From Brachionus rotundiformis (lineage: Eukaryota; Rotifera; Eurotatoria; Ploima; Brachionidae), in contig JAESIW010000180.1 of NCBI GenBank assembly GCA_016802295.1, forward strand, positions 444,752 to 508,751: a stretch of DNA of 64,000 bases, given 5' to 3'. The first letter of the stretch is position 1. Every line of letters starts with the position of its first letter. The position numbers and the translations under genes are program-made. Shown here one piece after another: positions 46,346 through 55,106 of this stretch. Under the pieces are notes generated by a model that made no database searches, was not told the DNA's origin, and worked only from the letters and a program-made list of their open reading frames with translations.

Positions 46346-47745
46346 CAGTGGTGATTTGATAACAGTATTTTACGAAAATTTACGTAAAATACCGTAAATT
46401 AACCAAATTTTACCACATTTTACGTAAATTAACGTAAAATCCGAAAAGTAAAAAAGAGGTATTTTACGAAAAATTACGTTAATTTTCAGGATTTTACGAT
46501 AATTTTGGTAAAATTTGGTAAAATAAAAAACGGCCAAAAATTTTGGAAAAAATGTCTTTTTTTGCCAAAAATCGAAAATTTAAAATTTTTCTTTTTTTTT
46601 AAATTTTTTTTTAAACGATTTTAAAAATAACTTTTTTTAACCAAAAATTACGTTAATTTTGGTTATATTTTGTAAAAATTAGTAAAAAAAAGTAAAATTT
46701 AGGTTAACTTTTTTTTATTATTTTATTTTATATTTGATTTTAAAAAACTAAAAAATACTAAATTATTTACAAATCGATTATTCATTTCGAAAAAAAAATT
46801 ATAATTCTAAATGTATAAAGTTAATGATAAAGAAAACATGGATTCACAATTATATCAAGAAATTCTGGCCGATTATTTATTCCCATTTGGGGCGAGAGAA
46901 TATGACTTCTGGTTTAAACTTCACCAGGATAATGATCCTAAGCACAATTCTAACGTTTGGAAAAATTTTTTAAGCATAAATAGTGTATTTTGGGTAGGAA
47001 CTTTTATTTTAAAATTTTTGTCTAATTTTATAAAATCTAGGATAAATCACCACCTAAATCTCCCGAACTAAATCCAATTGAGCTCTTGTGGAACGAGCTA
47101 AAAATTTATGTGCGTCAAAGAATAATTTTAAAAGAGTCTGATATGAATGAAGCCATCAATGTTTTTCAGAAAACTATAACACCAGAGAAGTGTAAAAAAT
47201 ATATAAAAATAGATCGTTTAAAAAAAGTATTTTTTAATCCTTGGTTATTTATTATTTTAAATATATTAATATTAATATTTTAAATATATTAATTTTTTTT
47301 TCGAAATGAATAATCGATTTGTAAATAATTTAGTATTTTTTAGTTTTTTAAAATCAAATATAAAATAAAATAATAAAAAAAAGTTAACCTAAATTTTACT
47401 TTTTTTTACTAATTTTTACAAAATATAACCAAAATTAACGTAATTTTTGGTTAAAAAAAGTTATTTTTAAAATCGTTTAAAAAAAAATTTAAAAAAAAAG
47501 AAAAATTTTAAATTTTCGATTTTTGGCAAAAAAAGACATTTTTTCCAAAATTTTTGGCCGTTTTTTATTTTACCAAATTTTACCAAAATTATCGTAAAAT
47601 CCTGAAAATTAACGTAATTTTTCGTAAAATACCTCTTTTTTACTTTTCGGATTTTACGTTAATTTACGTAAAATGTGGTAAAATTTGGTTAATTTACGGT
47701 ATTTTACGTAAATTTTCGTAAAATACTGTTATCAAATCACCACTG
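46346..47745 (+). mobile_element. Tc1/mariner-type element with 455-bp inverted arms
   Basis: The 1,400-bp element is flanked by TA on both sides (46344-46345, 47746-47747). The ends are CAGTGGTGATTTGATAACAG and its complement. The left arm (46346-46800) and right arm (47291-47745) are each 455 bp and appear identical wherever compared. The arms contain many ACGTAAA/TTTACG units. The 490-bp core holds the C-terminal catalytic part of a Tc1-family transposase, interrupted by a short intron. The first catalytic Asp and DNA-binding domain are missing, so this copy should be non-autonomous. The near-perfect arms suggest recent insertion. Confidence 0.96.
46811..47283 (+). CDS. Truncated DD34E transposase with 47-bp intron
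   Basis: Exons are 46811-46993 and 47041-47283 (phase 0), giving 141 aa. Exon 1 contains MDSQLYQEIL and LHQDNDPKHNSNVW, the second catalytic Asp region of Tc1 transposases. Exon 2 opens with DKSPPKSPELNPIELLWNEL, the third-acid region. After removing 46994-47040, exactly 34 residues separate the Asp of QDND and the Glu of NPIE, the DD34E spacing. Without splicing the motifs lie in one frame but are interrupted by a stop. The C-terminal end runs into the right arm. It lacks the helix-turn-helix domains and the first Asp, so it cannot be an active enzyme alone. Confidence 0.85.
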
Positions 47746-47747
47746 TA

Positions 47748-47986
47748 AATAGTTTAAGAATAAAATTATGTGAGAAACAAATAAATCATTATTTTCAATA
47801 GAATCAAGCTTATTAAAGCAGGATAAAACTGATGCCACTGTTTGGGATTTCATCCAGAATTTACCATTACTTATAACTTTAGAATTGCTAAATTTGATCA
47901 AATTTCTACCAACCCAGAACAAATAAAGCAAAAAAGTATGTCTTACAAAATATTGCAACTTGGTACAGCAATACTTCCTGTGCCAT
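47748..47986. other. Possible lectin-like remnant on minus strand
   Basis: On the minus strand, 47958-47740 is open for about 70 codons, including LFWVGRNLIKFSNSKVI and GKFW. This distantly recalls the core of a C-type lectin domain (WVG...G..W). No start, cysteines or flanking exons support it. Confidence 0.25.
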
Positions 47987-48127
47987 TTAGCTCATTGTTT
48001 CGTTAAGGCCTACCAAGAAAATTAGAGGACCTTCCGGTAAAGCCTCAACCAAAGGCTTACAGGGACCAAATTCTTCACTACGAGGGTAGTTAATGAATAA
48101 AATGGTAACAGCTAATAGAAACTTCAT
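47987..48127 (-). CDS. Small secreted ORF or first exon
   Basis: This 46-codon frame starts MKFLLAVTILFINYPRS, a convincing signal peptide, followed by EEFGPCKPLVEALPEGPLIF with a single Cys and a proline-rich stretch. A GT at 48013 could be a splice donor (after IFL), so it may be only the first exon. The mature start loosely resembles the Cys/Pro-rich start of the gene at 60088. I do not recognise it. It could be a real small peptide gene, an orphan exon or chance. Confidence 0.4.
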   Translation of the reverse strand: MKFLLAVTILFINYPRSEEFGPCKPLVEALPEGPLIFLVGLNETMS

Positions 48128-48549
48128 CAGTCAATCAGTTCAAACAAGTCAATTGTTAAGAAATCTTCATCCCCCACTATGCAGAGGCAGCACTATCATT
48201 TACTTTATTTAGTAATTCTTCCTAATCGTAAAAAAAATAAGCCTCTAGTCTCTTTATGTATGTACTAGATTTCTATGTATTTAGCTCTTAGTTAGTATTC
48301 TATTAGGTTTATCTTTCTCGTCTCTCTTTTAAGGTAGTTAAATCATTAAGATTATGAGGCCTGAAGAGAGCATAATATATAAATTAATAAGTTAAAATAG
48401 AATCCTTGTTTGAATTATTTAAAATTTGATATAATAAATAAATTTGTAAAAAAATTTGATAAGTTTGTTGAAATGAATACCAAACCTTTATTTCTGAATT
48501 TTTACCAAAATGTTAAGAAAAAACAAATATTGAAACCAATTTAAATAAA
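48128..48549. other. Spacer, nothing recognised
   Basis: Moderately AT-rich sequence with no gene or repeat that I can identify. Confidence 0.35.
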
Positions 48550-49336
48550 AAGTGTCTGACCGGTTATGTGACCAGAATAACTTCTTCTTACTGGTCACAT
48601 GTATTAAAACAAATGTTTTGTCAAATTCTGGTCTGGCCGAATAACTATAACCACCTATAACCACCACATATGAATTGGTCAGAATACACTTGTGAAGTGG
48701 GTCAAATCGTTGAAATAGACAAAGGCCTGTATGTAAAACTCAAGAATTGACGAGGTAATGTAGATAAAATCCTCCTTTTTTATCAAAATTTTATATAATT
48801 TAATATTTAATAAATTTATATTACAGTAAAGTACGGTTATAACGAAGTCGCTGGGGGAATCAAAAAACGGTTCGTTATAACCGAACTTCGTTACATCCGA
48901 AAAAGACAAAAAAAAATTTTTTTTAAGTTTTTATTTAATTAAAACGAATTAAAAAAGAAATAATAATGATAAATGAAAAAAAATTATATTTTATTTTTTA
49001 AAATAATCGGAGATGGTTTTTTGTTTAACCATTAGACCCAAGATTTCATTCTCAATTGAACCCAAGCTATCAATTGATGACTCAAAATTATGTTTTGATT
49101 TTGAAAGATGCTTCCTTATTTGAATAATCATTTTGTAAAGCTTGTTGATTTGTCATTTCCTCATCGTGTTCATCTTCATCATTTTCTTGCTGGTTCTCAT
49201 CATCGCTTATGTAAATGACTATAATAATTCGATTCGATTAATATAAAAATATAACCTTTTTAATCATGCTGGTCATAATCTTTTTGGTCACAAAAATGAC
49301 ATGACTTCATCTGGTCGCATAACCGGTCAGACACAC
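48550..49336. mobile_element. Fold-back element hosting a pogo/Tigger relic
   Basis: The left end AGTGTCTGACCGGTTATGTG is mirrored by the right end (CGCATAACCGGTCAGACACA). Further GGTCACA/TGTGACC pairs lie inside. The centre (about 48824-49230) is an unrelated pogo-type fragment, so one transposon has inserted in another. A target duplication for the outer element is not clear. Confidence 0.8.
48824..49230 (-). pseudogene. pogo/Tigger transposase 3' end relic
   Basis: On the minus strand, from 49220 the frame gives an acidic run (YISDDENQQENDEDEHDEEM) then TNQQAL. After a frameshift it gives SSIDSLGSIENEILGL and QKTISDYFKK before a stop at 48991. This acidic region plus a final T.I.DYF motif is typical of pogo/Tigger-type transposase C-termini. 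Beyond the stop, 48825-48905 carries the repeated GGTTATAACGAAG/CTTCGTTA terminal sequence of such elements. The catalytic core is missing. Confidence 0.8.
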
Positions 49337-50076
49337 TAAAAATGCTGTTTTAAATGATTTATTTAATTTTTAAAACTCAATTTTAACTCTAAGAAATTAG
49401 CAGATTCAAAAAATTTAGCTAAAAATCGAATTTTTTCTTTAAAAAATTTGCTTTTTTAATAAAATTTTAACTAAAATATAAATTAGAAATATTTTTATAA
49501 TGATAATTTTATTGCAGGGTCATTTAAATTTAATGATTAGCATCAATTTGCCATCTTTTATCCAATTAGTATTTAGTAATCATATCTGTAAAACCGTATG
49601 CCTAAGGTTTGTAAAATACTAATCTTGTTGAGCAAGACTTTTATGCCATTAACCCGTCTTTTAAATCAGATAATAAGTTCTTCTTTTAAAGATAAGCTTT
49701 TCTTGAGAATGCTTTAGATTCTCACATGCATTAAGCATTTTTTTATTTATATCAAATAATTAAAAAAGATAGATTACATGGCTTCGCCAAGTTTAAAATT
49801 CAAATTATTTAGTTTGGAATTTAATTAAATTCTTCTGGAAAAGTGTAAACAATTTTACACTTTTTAAAGTTAAATGGAAACATCGCTTTCTGCCAAAGCT
49901 AAAAATATAATAACAAAACTAACATAACATTTATTTTTAATTTTATTTAAATAGATGTTTCTAGATTTAATTGTATACTAATAATAAAATTGCCGAAAAA
50001 TTCTTATTTTTTTCTCTTTTTTATGTCGACTTGTTGAAATAAATTTTGTTAATATTCGTTCAGCAAAAGCTACAAA
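49337..50076. other. 5' flank of Staufen gene
   Basis: This is AT-rich sequence upstream of the Staufen ATG; no motif is distinct enough to call. Confidence 0.35.
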
Positions 50077-51389
50077 ATGATGCCAAACACTTTGGATGAG
50101 ATAAACACAGAGCAAGAGAGTGGTGTCGAACCGAACAGCTTGGTTGCCAATCTCAACGAACTGTCATCAATGAACGATTTTAACAAAAATTTACAAAACA
50201 AACCAGTTATCAGAACCGAGCATAAGACCCCTTTTTTCTACCCCAACTATCCTCCTCACATGCCATTCATTCCTAATCAACCAAGACCCAATTATCAATT
50301 TTTCAATCCCTATCAATTTAGTGCCAAAAACTTCTACTCAATAAACATGTTCAACAAGCCGGTCTACCAGGACAGGCGTACCTATTTGAAGGTTAAAAAG
50401 GAGCAAAACATGCATAAGCTTTGGCCTCACTCTGCCCAGAACAAGCTCGAAGCAGAGGCAGTCAACGAACAGCCCGTCAAAGCTGAAGTTAGCCAAGAGA
50501 CAGAAACAAATTGTGAAACAAATGAACAAAATGACACTCAAGGACCTGAATTGAACAAAAAAACACCAATGTGTCTAGTACACGAACTTGTTAAATTTAA
50601 CAAAGTGAATATACCATCTATTTTACCAAAAATTAATTTAATTTAGTCTACAATTTTAAGATTAAACATGAGTATATTTTGCTAGACGAGAAAGGTCCGG
50701 CTCACAAGAAAACATTTTATGTTGAGTTGAAGCTAGGTGCTGGATCAAAGGAGGAAGAGTCTTATCAGGCGAATGGATCAAGCATCAAAAAAGCCCAACA
50801 CAAGGCTGCAGAGACGGCTCTAAATGAGACCAAGTTTGCCAAGCCGACTCCTAGGGTTAAACCGGAGAACAGCTCAAAAAAAATAGTTGCCACATTCCAA
50901 AAAGAGAATCAACCCAAACCAGTACAGTCTAACACTGTCAAGCTTAACTCGCTATGCATGAAACATGGCCTCAAAGCCAACTACGAGAACATTGTCATCC
51001 CTGTAGCTAGTTCTACATTTTCTAGTTTAAATGGTGTTCAAATAAAGCCTTTTGTGTACCAGCCACCCCAAGTATACGCCCAAAATTTTGGCTTTAATCA
51101 AGCTTTTAGGACAAATTCTAACCGTGCTCACAGATATACAAGATTTGGTGTCGATGGTGTTTCCAAGGTTAAGTTGAAGATAGGCAATGAGAGTTTTGTA
51201 GCTGAGGGCGAAACTGTCCAAAAAGCTAGACACAACGCCGCTGCTTTGGCTCTTGATTATTTGTCCAATGAGGAGAATTTTAAAAAAGTAAAAGAGTATT
51301 TCAATAAACCAGTTGATTCTGGAACATTGGAAAAATTTGACCAAAAAAAAGGTTTGTTGAAGTATTTTTATACTCATGCTCAAACATAG
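50077..51389 (+). CDS. stau: Staufen, N-terminal part (dsRBD1-2)
   Basis: Exons are 50077-50604 and 50661-51389 with a 56-bp phase-0 intron. If it ends at the stop at 51387 the product is 418 aa. An N-terminal low-complexity region (~170 residues, Pro/Asn/Tyr-rich) precedes dsRBD1: TPMCLVHELVKFNK joined across the intron to IKHEYILLDEKGPAHKKTFY, then GSSIKKAQHKAAETAL. dsRBD2 follows (TVKLNSLCMKHGLKANYE, a ~50-residue insert, then FVAEGETVQKARHNAAALAL). Staufen binds double-stranded RNA in mRNPs and directs mRNA localisation, translation and decay. The continuation (dsRBD3-5) is the next feature. An in-frame GTAAAA donor at 51288 could splice to 53071, giving one 863-aa protein. An AATAAA at 51396 suggests this part can also end here. 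Confidence 0.92.
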
Positions 51390-53070
51390 AAGAAAAATAA
51401 ATTATATGTTTATAGCAGTGGTCATCCTAAAAGTGTTTCTTTACTTAAGAGACTTTGATAATAAATTTATTTTTATAAAAAAATATACAAAATTTGATGA
51501 TTTTAAGTTTAGTTTAAAGTCTAATTTTATTTAAGTTAAAAAACTATGATAATAATAATTGATTCTATTTTTGCTTTTTTTTTATCCTTTTTTGGTGAGC
51601 TCGATACCTCCTGCAAGACCACTTGTATTACATTTTCGAAAAAGATTGTATCACCATTCTATCCTTATCGATCTCAGGTTTCCAAAGCATACTCTAAGAA
51701 GAAAATTACAAAAGTAGCATAAATAAAATTGAAAGTGTTGATTGACTTGATAAAAAATTTAAGAAGTGATTTTAAAATTTAACATTATTTATTTAAAAGA
51801 ATAAAATTAATTGTAGACAAATTTTAATTATAAATGAAAACCAAAACAGAATTTAAGACTTCAAGTGTATGTTTGTATTCTAGAATTTATCTATTACAGT
51901 ATTTACAAAAATTTTCATTAATAATGAACGAATATGGTTAGCTTACCATAAAAATAAGTTTCTTCATTTAATTTTTTAGCTAAAGAGGACTTAAAGATTT
52001 ATTTAAGAAGAAATATTAAAATTTAATCATAAATTTCTATTTACCAGTATTACCCTAATTGTTATAGACAATTTCAATTCCTGAGCTAAGTACAATTGAA
52101 ATTCAACAAAAGATAATTTGTAAGAAAAATACAATTTCTAAATGAAATAAAAATATGACATAAAAAACACTTCTAGGAAATTGTAAAAAAATTGGCACTA
52201 ATTATATTAGCACTAGAAGATCCAAGAATATCTTTTAAATGACAAAAAAAGGCGAAAGCTTTTCGGACGAACTTTGGGAGCTTCCCTAAAATATGTTACC
52301 GTAAACCCTTGCAAATAAGTGTCCCCAAAATCGTGTCTTTAATGAAGAATTTAAGCCCTTAGATGGTAGAAAATTTTCTTCAAATTAAATATTTTATAAA
52401 GATCTAAGTAAGCTTTACAAGAAAGCAACATTGATAGAAATAAGCCATTTTTGATTAGCTTTTAAAAAGGGGATCTTAGGGGGGCACTTATTTGCAAGGA
52501 AATACGGTATTAATAAATAAAAATTTTATTTAATTTTGAAAATGATTGTTAAAAAGATTATTGTGTCTTCTAGTGTTAAAGATGATTCAAGAAATTTATA
52601 CTATTTGGTCATTTGGTTTGATCTTTCCAAACCTAGTAGTAGTAAAAAATAATTTTTAATTGATTTCTCTTGAAAAAGTCCAAATAAGCATTAAACAAAA
52701 AAACTTAAAATAAAATTGTTAATTCAACTGATAAAAATAAGGTTTTTATCCTATTAAATGGCTAGGTAAAAATTTTAGATAATTCCAGTCAATTGATAAA
52801 AGTTAAACTTTTTTATTATTATTAATTCTTAGACTAAACAAATTATTGATTACAATTTTTTACACTTCATATTTTTTTGATATAAAAGTGTCCAAAATTA
52901 AATTAAATTAAATTAAATATTGATATTTATTAATTGGTGAATATTCACTACATTAAAAGATAATTTTATTTTGTAATAATTTATTAAGAAACTTAATAAA
53001 TTTTAAAGTTTATTCGTTCGAAAAATAAATTTTTTGTTATCCTATAATTTTAAAGAACATTTTTATAAAG
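51390..53070. other. Gap between Staufen halves (intron or spacer)
   Basis: AATAAA sits at 51396-51401, seven bases after the stop. MITE copy 4 occupies 52297-52509. TATAAAAG at 52881-52888 could be a promoter for the second half. Otherwise the sequence is AT-rich with no exon recognised. Confidence 0.5.
52297..52509 (+). mobile_element. TA-flanked MITE, copy 4
   Basis: This 213-bp copy includes flanking TA on both sides. It is highly similar to the copy at 8213, with the same terminal TACCGTAAACCCTTGCAAAT; the right end (GCACTTATTTGCAAGG) has a small change before ACGGTA. It lies within the Staufen gap. Confidence 0.9.
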
Positions 53071-53082
53071 ATTATAATTAAT

Positions 53083-54562
53083 ATGCTTATTCTAGAAAGT
53101 TCAGCAGCAGCGGTCCAGAACCAAGAGTCTGAAATTAAAATTCTTGCCAGAGAAAAAAGCGACCAAACGGCATCATCTGGACGAAAAGACACATTAATGG
53201 AATCTTTGACCAACAGTAAATCCGAAATTAGTATTCTTCTAGAATTGTGTCTTAGGCTAAAAAAGCCCATTACTTTTGAGCTGGTTAACGAGTCTGGTCC
53301 ATCACATATCAGAAAATTTGTTACCAAATGCTCAATAGGAAGCAAAAACTCACCAAACGATGAATATTTTGAAGTGCTGGGCGAAGGAAACTCAAAAAAA
53401 CAATCTAAACAAAAATCAGCCATAGAAATGTTAAATATTATTCGTGAGAAGTATCCTCATACCTTTGAATCCCTTTACTCCAAAATGGAAAAGGAAACAA
53501 TTAAAAAAGCCGAGTCCAAAAACTCGAATGAAGACAAGAAAAAACGCAAATCAAAGTCAAATATAATTGTTGCCAATAAGACGTCACCAGACTATGGCAG
53601 TGGTACAATAAACCCAATCACACGACTAATTCAAATACAACAAGCAAAAAAAGAACCAGAGCCAATATTTGAACTGTTGTCGTCAGTGAACACGTTCAAA
53701 AAAAATGACCTGACCAAATCTCGTAGTGAATTTTGCATGAGAGTGTCAATTTGGGCTTCGAAGGGCGTTCTGGTCCAGTGCGAAGGCAAAGGTCGTAACA
53801 AAAAGGCAGCCAAACAAAACGCTGCCGAGGCCATGCTCGTCGAACTGGGCTACCCATCGGTGCATTCACAGCCAACTCAAATAAAGCCAGTGATCAAGAA
53901 TTCGGAAGAAAACGGAGAAAAGTCGGAAAAAAAAGTCAAGTTTGTTGATGATGTTGGTGAACAAGGTGACCAAGAATACAAAAATGTAATCAAAATAAAG
54001 ACTAGTGTACCGAATAAAATAAAACTATACAAAGACCAATTGAGTGATAGAACCTGTGAAGTGAATGTTCTTTTGGACAGAAACGAGCTTGATATTTGCT
54101 CAAAAATAGCCAAAGAATTGGTTGAATCTATTGAAAAAAATGAGAAAGATTTTTACTCAAAAACAGCCGAAGACTATTTGAAACAAAAAGACCAAGGTTC
54201 GTCTGTTATTTCCGCCAAAGACTTCAACGAAACAGACCATGGCAAAGCTAAGCTAAAAATTTTGACAAATGGTAGCGAAGAGAATTACAAAGCAGCGTTG
54301 GACTACTTGGCTAATATTTTCAATTTTAAGTGCAACTACCAGAGCATACTGGGTGTAAGTTAATTAAAATTAATTAAAGAAAAGAAAAATAAGTTTTTTT
54401 TTTGCATAGAGAGATAAAAGAATCAATTCTTATTTGTCATTATCTATTTTATCAAATACAGATAAGCCATTTAGTGGACAAGGCGCAACTCGGGTTCATT
54501 CGTCAAACTTAGCGGCATCAGCAGCACTAAATTATCTTGCCAATCATAATAAAATACTTTAA
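53083..54562 (+). CDS. stau: Staufen, C-terminal part (dsRBD3-5)
   Basis: Exons are 53083-54354 and 54410-54562 (55-bp phase-0 intron), 474 aa from the ATG at 53083. dsRBD3 is the best conserved: KSEISILLELCLRLKKPITF, FELVNESGPSHIRKFVTKCS, GEGNSKKQSKQKSA. dsRBD4 follows (NPITRLIQIQQAKKEPEP, then CEGKGRNKKAAKQNAAEAML). After a long charged linker comes dsRBD5 (ALDYLANIFNFKCNYQSILG, then SNLAASAALNYLA), which in Staufen mediates protein contacts instead of RNA binding. The order matches Staufen domains 3-5, so with 50077-51389 all five are present. The frame is open upstream to an acceptor at 53070, compatible with splicing from 51287. Whether it is a separate gene or the same one is unresolved. 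Confidence 0.92.
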
Positions 54563-55106
54563 TTTTTATGTTTCTATCTCAGCCAATTTATATATTTATT
54601 TACATACATGTTCATAGATCATTTTTAAAAAAGAAAATTCTGGATTTTGTTTGTTTTTTTTTGGTTTTGCTCGATATTTGAGAAAAATTTTTATTAATAA
54701 AAAATAATTTAATTATTTAAATAGACCAGAGCTGGAAAAAAAATAATTTTATATTCATTTTTCATCATTGATGTATTAAACTTAAAATACTTAGAAAATT
54801 AAATAGGCCTCTTTGGATATTGCACACTGCTATTAACTTTTAAATTATTTTATTTTAAATTTAATTAAAAACTCATGTTTTCTTAAAGTAAATAAAACAA
54901 ATGAATGCATTTTTTTTCTAAAAAAGCTTGCTTGTTCTGTTAAATTGAATAAAACAAAATTTTGTCTAAAAAGGATCTTTTTTTTGATTGTTCTAAAATT
55001 TAATTTTTTTCAAAACAAGTTAAAAATCAGATAAAATGCAATAATATTTTATTTATAGCTACATAAAATTAAAATGCCATAAATTTAGTTAAATTATAAT
55101 GCTAAA
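54563..55106. other. Short spacer between convergent genes
   Basis: This holds the 3' flanks of Staufen (+) and lectin B (-). A minus-strand AATAAA lies near 55048. No other feature is seen. Confidence 0.4.

Noticed and set aside
53037..53423. Minus-strand frame over the Staufen second half
   Set aside because: It is the shadow of the conserved dsRBD3 coding strand.
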